This document shows positions 1 through 7,311 of a stretch of DNA of 10,546 bases, piece after piece. How positions within the stretch are numbered: the first letter of the stretch is position 1; every line of letters starts with the position of its first letter. The position numbers and the translations under genes were made by a program. The notes below the pieces were generated by a model. The model did not search any database. It was given only the letters and a program-made list of their open reading frames with translations, and was not told the origin of the DNA. The DNA comes from Acholeplasmatales bacterium (GTDB lineage: Bacteria; Bacillota_I; Bacilli_A; Acholeplasmatales; Anaeroplasmataceae), in contig JAFPIE010000049.1 of assembly GCA_017388605.1 (NCBI GenBank), positions 1 to 10,546 of the forward strand, in the 5' to 3' direction.

Positions 1-3000
1 ATACTTTCTATAACAGATATTGCATCCCATGAAAAGATTAAAAGGCCTATAGATCCAACAAAGTTAGGCTATACCTTTGGTGGATGGTATATAGATTCTT
101 TAACTACATCACCATATGATTTTGAAACTGGAGTTACTGGAAATATTACCTTATATGCAAAATGGATTCCTAATACATATATCGTTACATTTAATTCGAA
201 TGGTGGAAGTTCAGTTTCACAGCAAAACATCAAGCATGGCTTTAAGGCAGAAACACCTCAGGTTCCAACAAAGGATGGTTATCAATTTGTATGCTGGAGA
301 TTAGAGGGTTCTGATGATACCTTTGATTTTAATACAGCTATAACCTCAAATATTACCCTAGTAGCTGTATGGGCTGAGATTGCAAGAGAAAAAAGAGTAG
401 TAACATTAGAGGCAAATGGTGGAGTTATAGAATTTTCAAGTATTAGTGTTGATTACGATACCAAAATAAGTCTTGATTCTATGCCTTCAATAGAAAAGGA
501 AGGATATAAATTTGAGGGTTGGTATAGCAATCAAGAATTAAGCACAAAATTTGATTTCAATACATCCATAAAGACAAATATCACATTATATGCAAAGTGG
601 ACTATTAATACATACGCAATTACATTTAATTCGAATGAAGGAACAGCAGTAGATCCTCAAACAGTGAATTATAATGGATTCGTTACCTATCCTTCAAACC
701 CTACAAGGGAGGGATATCAATTCCAAGGCTGGTATTCAGATACCAAGATGCTGGTAGAATACGATTTTGCAACACCAGTAACCACAAGCTTTACCTTATA
801 TGCAAAATGGACCTTAGTTGCTCATGATAAATATAGCGTTAGCTTTGAATCGAATGGTGGTACAGATGTAATCACTCAGACAAATATTGAGCATGGTGGA
901 TATGCAACACTTCCTACCGCTCCAACAAAGACAGGCTATACCTTTGGTGGATGGTATAAGGATTCGCTATTAGAAACACCATACGATTTTGCAACACCAG
1001 TAACCACAAGCTTTACCTTATATGCAAAATGGACCTTAGTTGCTCATGATAAATATAGCGTTAGCTTTGAATCCAATGGTGGTACAGATGTAATCACTCA
1101 GACAAATATTGAACATGGAGGATATGCAACACTTCCTACCGCTCCAACAAAGACGGGCTATACCTTTGGTGGATGGTATAAGGATTCACTATTAGAAACA
1201 CCATACGATTTTGCAACACCAGTAACCTCAAGCTTTACATTATATGCAAAATGGAATGTAAGTAAATTTAATGTTACATTTAAAACATATGCTGGTGAGG
1301 TGTTATATGAAACGACAGTAGAATATAATCAGGATGCTACTTATGTAGGTGATACTCCATCAAAGACAGGCTTTACCTTTGATGGATGGGATAAGGCACT
1401 TACAGGTATTAAGGAAACTACCATTATTTATGCAAAATTCTCACACCCTATTTTGAACTTCTCAGATAATGAGCAAACAAAGATTTCAGGGGTAAAGGAT
1501 AAGAGTATTACGAGTGTAACTATTCCAAATGGTATAGTAGAAATTGGAAATGGAGCATTTAGTGAATGCGAGGAATTAGAATCTATTGTCATTCCAAACA
1601 CAGTTAAGGTAATTGGCGAAGAAGCATTCTTAGATTGCTATAAGCTATCTAGCATTACACTTCCAAATGAATTAGAAAAAATATCTGATTATGCCTTTAG
1701 CCGTTGTAGTGCTTTAACAGCAATAGATATTCCAAGTAGTGTAGGAAGCATAGGAGAAGGAGCATTTAGTGGATGTGAAAAGCTATCTAGCATTACACTT
1801 CCAGAGGGATTAACAGAAATTGCAGCATATCTATTTGAATCTTGTGTTTCATTATCACAATTCAATGTTCCAAGTGGAGTAACTAGGTTAGGATATTCCG
1901 CATTCTCTAATACTAGTATAGAGACATTTACAATCCCTAATTCCGTAACTGTAATAGATGAATCAGTATTCTATGGTTGTAAAGCATTAAAGAGTGTAAG
2001 TATTTCAACGAATATAGAAGAAATACCAAATAGTGCATTCTATGGCTGTAGTAGCTTAAATAATGTTACTATACCAAATTCTGTAACTACAATAGCTGGT
2101 AGCGCGTTCTATCAATGTAGTTCATTAGTAAATATTCATTTAAGTGATAATTTAACAAGCGTAGGCTCTCAAGCATTTTATATGTGTCCTATTAAATCCA
2201 TTGTTTTACCAAGTAGCTTAGAAGAAATTGAATCTATGGCATTCTTTGCAAATTATTCACTACTTGAGGTTTATAATTTATCTTCCTTAGCTTTAACAAT
2301 GAATACAACAGATAATGGATATGTAGCTAAATATGCAAAGGTAATTCATACAAGCTTAGATGATGAATCTATATATAAAACAATTGATGGATTTAATTTC
2401 GCTCATTTTGATGATAAATATTATCTTACAGGAGCTTTAAATATTACACCTATAATGACCTTCCCATCAAGCTTCCTTTGGGATGATGTGGAAATTACGG
2501 AATATGAAATCTATAAATCTGCCTTTGAAAACAATACAACGATTAAGGAAATTGTATTCAACACTGGATTAAAGGCGATTGGTCAAACCGCATTTAACGG
2601 TTGCTTGAATTTAAGAAGGGTAACATTACCTTCTGGACTTACAACGATTGGTAATCAAGCATTTAGCAGCTGTCCAGACTTATTAGAAATATATAATTTA
2701 TCTTCCTTATCTTTAGTTAAAGGCTCTATAAACAATGGTTACATTGCTAAAAATGCGATTGTTATACATAGTTCATCAGATGCACAATCCGTTATAGTAA
2801 AGGATAGCCAAGGCTATGTATTTGCACATTACAATGATATGAATTATTTAATTTGCTACGAGGGTGATGAAGTAGAATTAACATTACCATCAAGCTTTAT
2901 GTATAATGAAAATACAATTGATTCCTATGCAATTAATTCCTATGCATTCTATGACAGTAATATTAAGAAAATTACAATTCCAAGTAATGTAACGAAAATC

Positions 3001-3411
3001 TTACCAGGTGCTTTTAGGCTTTGTAGGAAATTAAAGGATATTGTAATTGCCCCAGGTGTAACAGAAATTGGTAGTTATGCATTCTATTCCTGCGGATTTG
3101 AAAGCATTGAAATACCAAACACAGTAACACAATTAGATGAAATTTTCCCTTGCTGCTATTCGTTAAAATCGGTTGTATTACCAAATACAATTACAGCAAT
3201 TAATGAAAATGCATTCAGAGCATGCGATAGCTTAAGTAAGGTTTATTTCAAGGGGACAAAGGCAGAGTGGGATGCAATAGTGATCACTGAGTCTGGAAAT
3301 TCTACATTAATTAGTGAAGCTACAACGAAGTACTTCTATAGTGAAACTGCCCCAACAGATGAAGGTAATTATTGGCATTATGTCGATGGAGTAATTACAA
3401 TTTGGGAATAA
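1..3411 (+). CDS. Giant surface/secreted protein, InlB-type B repeats plus BspA-type LRRs (5' partial)
   Basis: The frame is open from base 1, so the N-terminus (and any signal peptide) lies upstream; 1136 residues are visible. Numbering from base 1, residues 1-480 hold seven InlB/Listeria-Bacteroides type B repeats (about 70 residues each). Most carry the hallmark G-Y-x-F-x-G-W-Y, an F-D-F or Y-D-F box and a closing L-Y-A-K-W; the seventh is degenerate. Residues from about 481 to 1110 are BspA-type (LRR_5) leucine-rich repeats of the form I-P-x-x-V-x-x-I-x-x-x-A-F-x-x-C. Two island segments starting Y-N-L-S-S-L (residues 758 and 898) interrupt them. The tail ends in W-H-Y-V-D-G-V-I-T-I-W-E with no LPXTG motif, membrane helix or positive tail, so sortase anchoring is not supported. 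Known family members are adhesins or host-contact proteins; that role is inferred here. An internal ATG at 481 is not the start because the repeats continue upstream of it in frame. Confidence 0.93.
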   Translation: MLSITDIASHEKIKRPIDPTKLGYTFGGWYIDSLTTSPYDFETGVTGNITLYAKWIPNTYIVTFNSNGGSSVSQQNIKHGFKAETPQVPTKDGYQFVCWRLEGSDDTFDFNTAITSNITLVAVWAEIAREKRVVTLEANGGVIEFSSISVDYDTKISLDSMPSIEKEGYKFEGWYSNQELSTKFDFNTSIKTNITLYAKWTINTYAITFNSNEGTAVDPQTVNYNGFVTYPSNPTREGYQFQGWYSDTKMLVEYDFATPVTTSFTLYAKWTLVAHDKYSVSFESNGGTDVITQTNIEHGGYATLPTAPTKTGYTFGGWYKDSLLETPYDFATPVTTSFTLYAKWTLVAHDKYSVSFESNGGTDVITQTNIEHGGYATLPTAPTKTGYTFGGWYKDSLLETPYDFATPVTSSFTLYAKWNVSKFNVTFKTYAGEVLYETTVEYNQDATYVGDTPSKTGFTFDGWDKALTGIKETTIIYAKFSHPILNFSDNEQTKISGVKDKSITSVTIPNGIVEIGNGAFSECEELESIVIPNTVKVIGEEAFLDCYKLSSITLPNELEKISDYAFSRCSALTAIDIPSSVGSIGEGAFSGCEKLSSITLPEGLTEIAAYLFESCVSLSQFNVPSGVTRLGYSAFSNTSIETFTIPNSVTVIDESVFYGCKALKSVSISTNIEEIPNSAFYGCSSLNNVTIPNSVTTIAGSAFYQCSSLVNIHLSDNLTSVGSQAFYMCPIKSIVLPSSLEEIESMAFFANYSLLEVYNLSSLALTMNTTDNGYVAKYAKVIHTSLDDESIYKTIDGFNFAHFDDKYYLTGALNITPIMTFPSSFLWDDVEITEYEIYKSAFENNTTIKEIVFNTGLKAIGQTAFNGCLNLRRVTLPSGLTTIGNQAFSSCPDLLEIYNLSSLSLVKGSINNGYIAKNAIVIHSSSDAQSVIVKDSQGYVFAHYNDMNYLICYEGDEVELTLPSSFMYNENTIDSYAINSYAFYDSNIKKITIPSNVTKILPGAFRLCRKLKDIVIAPGVTEIGSYAFYSCGFESIEIPNTVTQLDEIFPCCYSLKSVVLPNTITAINENAFRACDSLSKVYFKGTKAEWDAIVITESGNSTLISEATTKYFYSETAPTDEGNYWHYVDGVITIWE
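759..1255 (+). repeat. 222-bp tandem duplication inside the B-repeat region
   Basis: Two full units, 759-980 and 981-1202, are followed by a partial third copy at 1203-1255. The unit is 222 bp, exactly 74 codons, so the frame is kept. The two full copies differ at only five bases (852/1074, 891/1113, 897/1119, 933/1155, 966/1188), all third-codon positions and all synonymous, so the encoded repeats are identical. The partial copy has two further changes, one of them Thr to Ser. This indicates a recent duplication or gene conversion, with selection keeping the protein unchanged. Confidence 0.95.
2272..3000 (+). repeat. About 140-residue super-repeat of island plus LRR in the surface protein
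   Basis: An island beginning Y-N-L-S-S-L and containing N-G-Y-(V/I)-A-K and V-I-H-(T/S)-S occurs at base 2272 and again at 2692, 420 bp apart. Each is followed by a P-S-S-F segment (bases 2461 and 2884) and a fresh leucine-rich repeat block. The copies are diverged at DNA level, so this is an old module duplication, unlike the near-identical tandem repeat upstream. The extent given is approximate. Confidence 0.7.
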
Positions 3412-3438
3412 TGTAAAAAATAAATAGTAATATAGATT

Positions 3439-3474
3439 AAGCTACAATTCGTTTTTAAATTGTAGCTTTTTCTT
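3439..3474 (+). terminator. Rho-independent terminator after the surface protein
   Basis: A perfect 11-bp stem (3439-3449 with 3458-3468, AAGCTACAATT) closes an 8-base loop and runs into a T-rich tract, about 27 bases after the stop codon. It separates the surface-protein transcript from the following operon. Confidence 0.9.
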
Positions 3475-3489
3475 TATTATGAAATAATA

Positions 3490-3510
3490 ATATGTTAAAA
3501 TTTAACATAT
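3490..3510 (+). promoter_or_regulatory. Perfect palindrome upstream of the four-gene operon (candidate operator)
   Basis: Two perfect 10-bp arms (ATATGTTAAA and its complement TTTAACATAT) flank one central A at 3500. The site lies just before the GGAG ribosome binding site (3514-3517) of the first operon gene and after the upstream terminator. It is very A/T-rich and has no T run, so an operator is more likely than a terminator. A possible -10 hexamer TAAAAT (3496-3501) falls inside it, but no good -35 is seen. Function is inferred. Confidence 0.5.
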
Positions 3511-3526
3511 ATTGGAGATGATTATT

Positions 3527-4231
3527 ATGAAGCCTATTATTGGTGTTTTACCCCTATACGATGAAGAATTAAATTCTATATGGATGTTACCTGGATATTT
3601 AGATGGAATTAAGGAGGCAGGAGGTATTCCTGTTATTTTGCCTTATGGTGCAACAAGGCCTGAGCTTGAGCAATTAAATGATATCGTCGATGGCTATTTG
3701 TTTACTGGAGGTAATGATATTAATCCAAGCCTTTACAAGGCTAAGATTAAGGATACCTGCGGTAAAATTAATTCAATCAGGGACGATATGGAAAAGAATG
3801 TATATGAAATTGCCAAAAATAGCGATAAGGCTATTTTAGGTATTTGTAGAGGAATTCAATTAATTAATGTGCTTGAGGGTGGATCCTTATATCAGGATTT
3901 AGATAGTGATCATCCATCTAAGGTTTCTCATAAAATGAAGGAAGACTATAATTTAGGATACCATTCGGTATATGTTTTTCATGATAGCCCATTAAGAGAT
4001 TTAATAAAGACGGATTCCTTGATGGTAAATAGTATTCACCATCAGGCTGTAAGAAGAATCGCATCTAGTCTAAAGAGTATGGCTGTATCTGAGGATGGCT
4101 TAGTTGAGGCAATTTACCACCCTAAGATGAAGTTTTGTTGGGCTGTTCAGTGGCACCCAGAATATATGCTAAAGGATCCTGCATCTAAGTCCATTTTTAA
4201 AGCATTCGTGGATGCAGCTAAAATAAAATAA
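3527..4231 (+). CDS. Class I glutamine amidotransferase-like hydrolase (peptidase C26, PuuD-like)
   Basis: A cytoplasmic 234-residue protein of the gamma-glutamyl hydrolase/PuuD group, which cleaves gamma-glutamyl amide bonds, for example in gamma-glutamyl-GABA. The nucleophile elbow is G-I-C-R-G-I-Q with Cys107. The other triad members lie in Q-W-H-P-E (His210, Glu212). G-G-N-D-I-N-P (61-67) and S-I-H-H-Q-A-V (169-175) are family hallmarks. No synthetase or ammonia-accepting domain is fused, which supports a stand-alone hydrolase. The start is set at 3527 because GGAG (3514-3517) lies 9 bases upstream; the in-frame TTG at 3512 and ATG at 3518 would overlap or precede that site. It is the first gene of a four-gene operon, with 11 bases before the next gene. 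No putrescine-pathway genes are nearby, so the natural substrate is open. Confidence 0.88.
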   Translation: MKPIIGVLPLYDEELNSIWMLPGYLDGIKEAGGIPVILPYGATRPELEQLNDIVDGYLFTGGNDINPSLYKAKIKDTCGKINSIRDDMEKNVYEIAKNSDKAILGICRGIQLINVLEGGSLYQDLDSDHPSKVSHKMKEDYNLGYHSVYVFHDSPLRDLIKTDSLMVNSIHHQAVRRIASSLKSMAVSEDGLVEAIYHPKMKFCWAVQWHPEYMLKDPASKSIFKAFVDAAKIK

Positions 4232-4242
4232 GGTGGTTTTTT

Positions 4243-4974
4243 ATGGAAATATTAGTAGTAAATGATGATGGTGTTTTTGAGATTGGTATTAAAATACTTG
4301 CAGAAGCACTAAAGAAATATGGTAATGTTACGGTAGTTGCCCCAAACACAGGAAGAAGTGCAGCCTCCCATAGCCTACAAATTAGGCAGCAAATTCACTT
4401 TGTAGAGGTAGAGGCTATTGAGGGAATATTATGCTATGCATGCAGTGGCACTCCTGCCGATTGTGTAAGGCTATCTACAAGTGTACTTAAGAAGAAATTT
4501 GATGTTGTTTTTTCTGGAATTAATGATGGCTTAAACTGTGGTACAGATATCCTATATTCTGGTACAGTTGCAGCAGCTAAGGAGGGCGTGATTGAAGGTA
4601 TTCCTGGAGTTGCTATATCTACAGATAGAGGATGTATGGAGCTTGCAAAAAGAGAGATTGATAGTGTATTAGAATATATTTTTAAGAATAAGCTATATTC
4701 CTTAGAATATGTTTTAAATGTGAATTTTCCTACAAAGAGATTTGATCATTCCTTAGGCTATAAGTTTTGTAGACAGGGCATTAAAAGCTTTAAAACAGAA
4801 TTTATTATCAATAATAAGGGCTCCTATGATGAATGTGATGAAAAAATCACCTTTGATGATAATAAGGATACGGATGTCTATTTAGGCAGACATGGCTATA
4901 CGACCTTTGTACCTGTTGGAATTGACCAAACGAATCATTTCTATTTAAAAAAATTAAAGGAATTAGGTATATGA
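4243..4974 (+). CDS. surE: 5'/3'-nucleotidase SurE
   Basis: SurE family phosphatase of 243 residues, the usual length. The family dephosphorylates nucleoside 5'- and 3'-monophosphates and needs a divalent metal. The signature is intact: N-D-D-G at 7-10 (metal ligands Asp8, Asp9), G-R-S-A-A-S (37-42, ligand Ser39), S-G-I-N-D-G-L-N (91-98, ligand Asn94) and Y-S-G-T-V-A-A-A (105-112). One small departure is V-F-E-I-G in place of the common I-x-A-P-G after the NDDG motif. AAGGTGG (4230-4236) overlaps the upstream stop codon and precedes the ATG by 6 bases. The last four bases overlap the start of the next gene (ATGA), which indicates translational coupling. In many bacteria surE sits in stress or stationary-phase contexts; here it lies in a hydrolase/oxidoreductase operon. 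Confidence 0.93.
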   Translation: MEILVVNDDGVFEIGIKILAEALKKYGNVTVVAPNTGRSAASHSLQIRQQIHFVEVEAIEGILCYACSGTPADCVRLSTSVLKKKFDVVFSGINDGLNCGTDILYSGTVAAAKEGVIEGIPGVAISTDRGCMELAKREIDSVLEYIFKNKLYSLEYVLNVNFPTKRFDHSLGYKFCRQGIKSFKTEFIINNKGSYDECDEKITFDDNKDTDVYLGRHGYTTFVPVGIDQTNHFYLKKLKELGI

Positions 4975-5777
4975 AAATCTATTTGGTTGAATATGTAGAT
5001 CTATCCTTCGTTTTAAATTTAAAGCAAAATCATGAAATTGTAGATAATATAAGTGATGCTGATATTGTTATTACAAGAAATCTTAAAATCGATAAGAGCT
5101 TTATAGATCAAGCAAAGAATTTAAAATGCATTGCCATTCATGGAACTGGTATATCGGAAGTAGATATAGAATATGCTAAAAAAAGAGGTATTGTAGTATT
5201 TAATGCACCATACCAAAATTATGAAAGTGTTGCTGAATTTAGTATTTTACTTGCACTAGAGGCCGCAAGAAAATATGGGAAAATGGAGCTATATAAAAAG
5301 CGTGCCTGTATTTTAGGCTATGGTCATATTGGTAAAAGATTAGAAGTAATGCTTGCAAATGCTTTTTCTATGGATGTTACGATTTATAAAAGAAATGATT
5401 TCTTTAAAGAAAAGGTAAAGGATTGCGATTTTATCTTTATTTGTATGAGCTTAAATAAGGATAATTATCATTTCTTTAACGAGGAAAGATTAAAAGAATT
5501 AAAGAAGAATTCTATTTTAATAAATACAGCAAGAGGTGCAATTGTAGATAGCGAATGTATTATAAAAGCACTAAGAGAAAATCATTTATTATGCTATGCA
5601 ACGGATGTATTTGAGGATGAACCCTTAAAGATGGATAATCCTCTATTAAAAGAAAGAGTTATTGCATATCCTCATATTGCATCGAATACGAAGGAAGCAT
5701 TAAAAAATATAGGAGATTTATTATATTTACAAATTAATCAATTTTTAAATAATGAAACCCCAAAGCATAGCTTATAG
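4971..5777 (+). CDS. D-isomer-specific 2-hydroxyacid dehydrogenase, short form
   Basis: NAD(P)-dependent dehydrogenase that interconverts a 2-oxoacid and a D-2-hydroxyacid. The Rossmann motif G-Y-G-H-I-G lies at 116-121. The catalytic set is complete: Arg188 in N-T-A-R-G-A, Glu217 in D-V-F-E-D-E-P and His235 in P-H-I-A-S. At 268 residues it is shorter than the usual 310-330. Some of the loss lies between V-A-E-F (87-90) and the Rossmann strand (113-118), where the usual linker with a conserved G-x-W and L-x-G-K is missing. The frame is intact and all catalytic residues remain, so this looks like a natural short form, not a pseudogene. It starts in the ATGA overlap with surE, with AAAGGA (4956-4961) 9 bases upstream. 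The substrate (lactate, 3-phosphoglycerate, glyoxylate or another oxoacid) cannot be assigned. Confidence 0.86.
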   Translation: MKIYLVEYVDLSFVLNLKQNHEIVDNISDADIVITRNLKIDKSFIDQAKNLKCIAIHGTGISEVDIEYAKKRGIVVFNAPYQNYESVAEFSILLALEAARKYGKMELYKKRACILGYGHIGKRLEVMLANAFSMDVTIYKRNDFFKEKVKDCDFIFICMSLNKDNYHFFNEERLKELKKNSILINTARGAIVDSECIIKALRENHLLCYATDVFEDEPLKMDNPLLKERVIAYPHIASNTKEALKNIGDLLYLQINQFLNNETPKHSL

Positions 5778-5785
5778 GAGGATGT

Positions 5786-6892
5786 ATGGAATATTTTGAA
5801 TTTAAGGATGGTATTAAATTATCCCGTTTAGGTATGGGAAATATGAGACTTCCTGTAAAGCCTAATAGTGAAGAAATTGACTATGAAAAAAGTCAAGAAA
5901 TCATTGATTATGCCATGGCAAATGGCATAAATTATTATGATACTGCCTATGTATATTCTAAGGGTGAATCTGAAAGATTCTTAGGTGTTGCCATGAAAAA
6001 ATATAAAAGGGAATCCTTTTATCTTGCAACGAAATGGCATTATGATGCAAACCCTAATTACAAGGAAGTATTTCATGAGCAATTAAAAAGATTACAAACG
6101 GATTATATAGATTTCTATTTAATCCACTGTCTTACAGATTCAAACATAGATAAATATATTGCAAGTGGTGGAATTGAATTCTTCATGGAAATGAAGAAAA
6201 TAGGTAAAATTAAATACCTAGGCTTTTCCTCTCATGCAGGAGTAGAAACCCTAAGAAGATTTGCTGATTACACCAACTGGGATTTTGCTCAGCTTCAAAT
6301 TAATTATTTCGATTGGATGTATTCTGATACTAAGGAAGAATATAAAATCCTAGAGGAGCGTGGCATTAAGACAGTTGTAATGGAGCCTGTAAGAGGTGGT
6401 AGGCTTGCAAGCTTAAATGAGGATGCAAGTAAGCTATTAAAGGCTTCTAAGCCAAACTTTAGCATTGCCTCTTGGGCTTTAAGATTTGTAAGAGGCTTAG
6501 ATAATGTTGGTGTAATATTATCTGGTATGTCAAGCCTTGAGCAAATTATAGATAATGTAAATACATTTAATGATGATTACGAGCTTAATGATAAGGACAA
6601 GGAGGTTTTATTTAAAGCCTGTGATATTTTCCATAAATCCTTATTTATTCCTTGTACAGGCTGTAGATATTGTGTGGATGATTGCCCTATGGAAATTAAT
6701 ATTCCAGCTTATTTAAAGCTATTTAATGAATATAAAATTTCAGGCTATGATGCCCTAGAGGATAAGGATGAAATTAAAACAGTAGGTCATCCAAAGGATT
6801 GTATTTCCTGTCGTACCTGTATGGGACTATGCCCTCAAAATATAAAAATACCGAACCTTTTAGAAGAGTTAAAGGGAATCTTAAAGGAATAA
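5786..6892 (+). CDS. Aldo/keto reductase with C-terminal 2x[4Fe-4S] ferredoxin domain
   Basis: A 368-residue fusion. Residues 1-270 form an aldo/keto reductase barrel with the full catalytic tetrad: Asp52 and Tyr57 in Y-D-T-A-Y-V-Y, Lys83 in A-T-K-W, and His114 in Y-L-I-H. Residues 285-355 carry two CxxCxxCxxxCP motifs (Cys290, 293, 296, 300 and Cys339, 342, 345, 349), each able to contribute to a [4Fe-4S] cluster. This architecture is common in anaerobes, where it is predicted to pass electrons to or from a small-molecule carbonyl substrate; the actual substrate is usually unknown. AGGAGG (5776-5781) overlaps the upstream TAG and sits 4 bases before the ATG. It is the last gene of the operon and is followed by a terminator. 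Coupling with the preceding dehydrogenase in a reductive or oxidative carbonyl step is an inference from position only. Confidence 0.93.
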   Translation: MEYFEFKDGIKLSRLGMGNMRLPVKPNSEEIDYEKSQEIIDYAMANGINYYDTAYVYSKGESERFLGVAMKKYKRESFYLATKWHYDANPNYKEVFHEQLKRLQTDYIDFYLIHCLTDSNIDKYIASGGIEFFMEMKKIGKIKYLGFSSHAGVETLRRFADYTNWDFAQLQINYFDWMYSDTKEEYKILEERGIKTVVMEPVRGGRLASLNEDASKLLKASKPNFSIASWALRFVRGLDNVGVILSGMSSLEQIIDNVNTFNDDYELNDKDKEVLFKACDIFHKSLFIPCTGCRYCVDDCPMEINIPAYLKLFNEYKISGYDALEDKDEIKTVGHPKDCISCRTCMGLCPQNIKIPNLLEELKGILKE

Positions 6893-6902
6893 TTTAAAAT
6901 TT

Positions 6903-6933
6903 GCCATATCTATGATATGGCTTTTATTTTTTT
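6903..6933 (+). terminator. Rho-independent terminator closing the four-gene operon
   Basis: A perfect 8-bp stem GCCATATC/GATATGGC (6903-6910 and 6914-6921) with a 3-base loop is followed by TTTTATTTTTTT, starting 10 bases after the stop codon. Confidence 0.92.
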
Positions 6934-6944
6934 AAAAAAGAGTA

Positions 6945-6973
6945 TTGACACCCTTGATACCTCGTGATATGAT
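6945..6973 (+). promoter_or_regulatory. Sigma-A promoter of the PadR-DUF1700-DUF4097 operon
   Basis: -35 TTGACA (6945-6950) matches consensus. After a 17-bp spacer comes -10 TATGAT (6968-6973), one mismatch from consensus. Transcription should start near 6980, giving a leader of about 20 bases. Confidence 0.9.
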
Positions 6974-6994
6974 GTATAGCGTAAAGTGAGGTAT
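6957..6994 (+). promoter_or_regulatory. Inverted repeat spanning the PadR promoter (candidate autoregulatory operator)
   Basis: Arms ATACCTC (6957-6963) and GAGGTAT (6988-6994) are exact complements separated by 24 bases. The left arm lies in the -35/-10 spacer; the right arm overlaps the ribosome binding site. PadR regulators commonly repress their own operons by binding dyads across the promoter, so this is a plausible site. The long spacer makes chance or looped binding possible. Confidence 0.4.
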
Positions 6995-6998
6995 AAAT

Positions 6999-7310
6999 AT
7001 GGACGCACAATTAAAAAGAGGTGTCTTAGATGTTTGTGTACTTGCTGCAATAAGGAAGGAGGATTCCTATGGCTATAAGATCATTAAGGATGTAAGCCCG
7101 GTTCTTAAGCTTTCGGAATCTACTCTTTATACTATTCTTAAAAGGCTTGAGGAAGCCAAAATGCTTGAGGTAATGATTACAATGCATGAGGGAAGAGTTA
7201 GAAAGTATTATCATATTACATCTAAGGGAATACAAAGAATTATTGATTTTAAAAATGAATGGCATCAAATCATGAAGATTTATGCCTTCATAGAGAAGGG
7301 AGATAATTAA
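6999..7310 (+). CDS. PadR-family transcriptional regulator
   Basis: A 103-residue cytoplasmic DNA-binding protein of the short PadR subgroup. The winged helix-turn-helix has the family signatures D-S-Y-G-Y-K-I-I-K (22-30), E-S-T-L-Y-T-I-L-K-R-L-E (recognition helix region, about 39-50) and G-R-V-R-K-Y-Y-H-I-T-S-K-G (wing, about 65-77). The short C-terminal helix (about 80-98) is the usual dimerisation element. GTGAGG (6986-6991) precedes the ATG by 7 bases. It is the first gene of its operon; one base separates it from the DUF1700 gene. Members of this family often repress the membrane genes encoded next to them and respond to envelope stress or small ligands; the inducer here is unknown. Confidence 0.95.
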   Translation: MDAQLKRGVLDVCVLAAIRKEDSYGYKIIKDVSPVLKLSESTLYTILKRLEEAKMLEVMITMHEGRVRKYYHITSKGIQRIIDFKNEWHQIMKIYAFIEKGDN

Positions 7311-7311
7311 A

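Noticed and set aside
116..304. 62-codon open frame on the + strand
   Set aside because: It lies within the surface-protein repeat region in another frame, has no ribosome binding site or family match, and the repeat reading frame is continuous through it.
759..1255. Tandem repeats considered as a CRISPR array or mobile element
   Set aside because: The unit is 222 bp, fully coding and in frame, with no spacers or terminal inverted repeats. It is a protein repeat.
4972..4974. TGA ending surE considered as a recoded tryptophan codon
   Set aside because: The TGA is part of an ATGA stop-start overlap at the expected family length, and TGG encodes tryptophan throughout, so the standard code fits.
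7026..7268. Reverse-strand open frame opposite the PadR gene
   Set aside because: The sense frame has the full PadR signature; the antisense product shows no recognisable motif.
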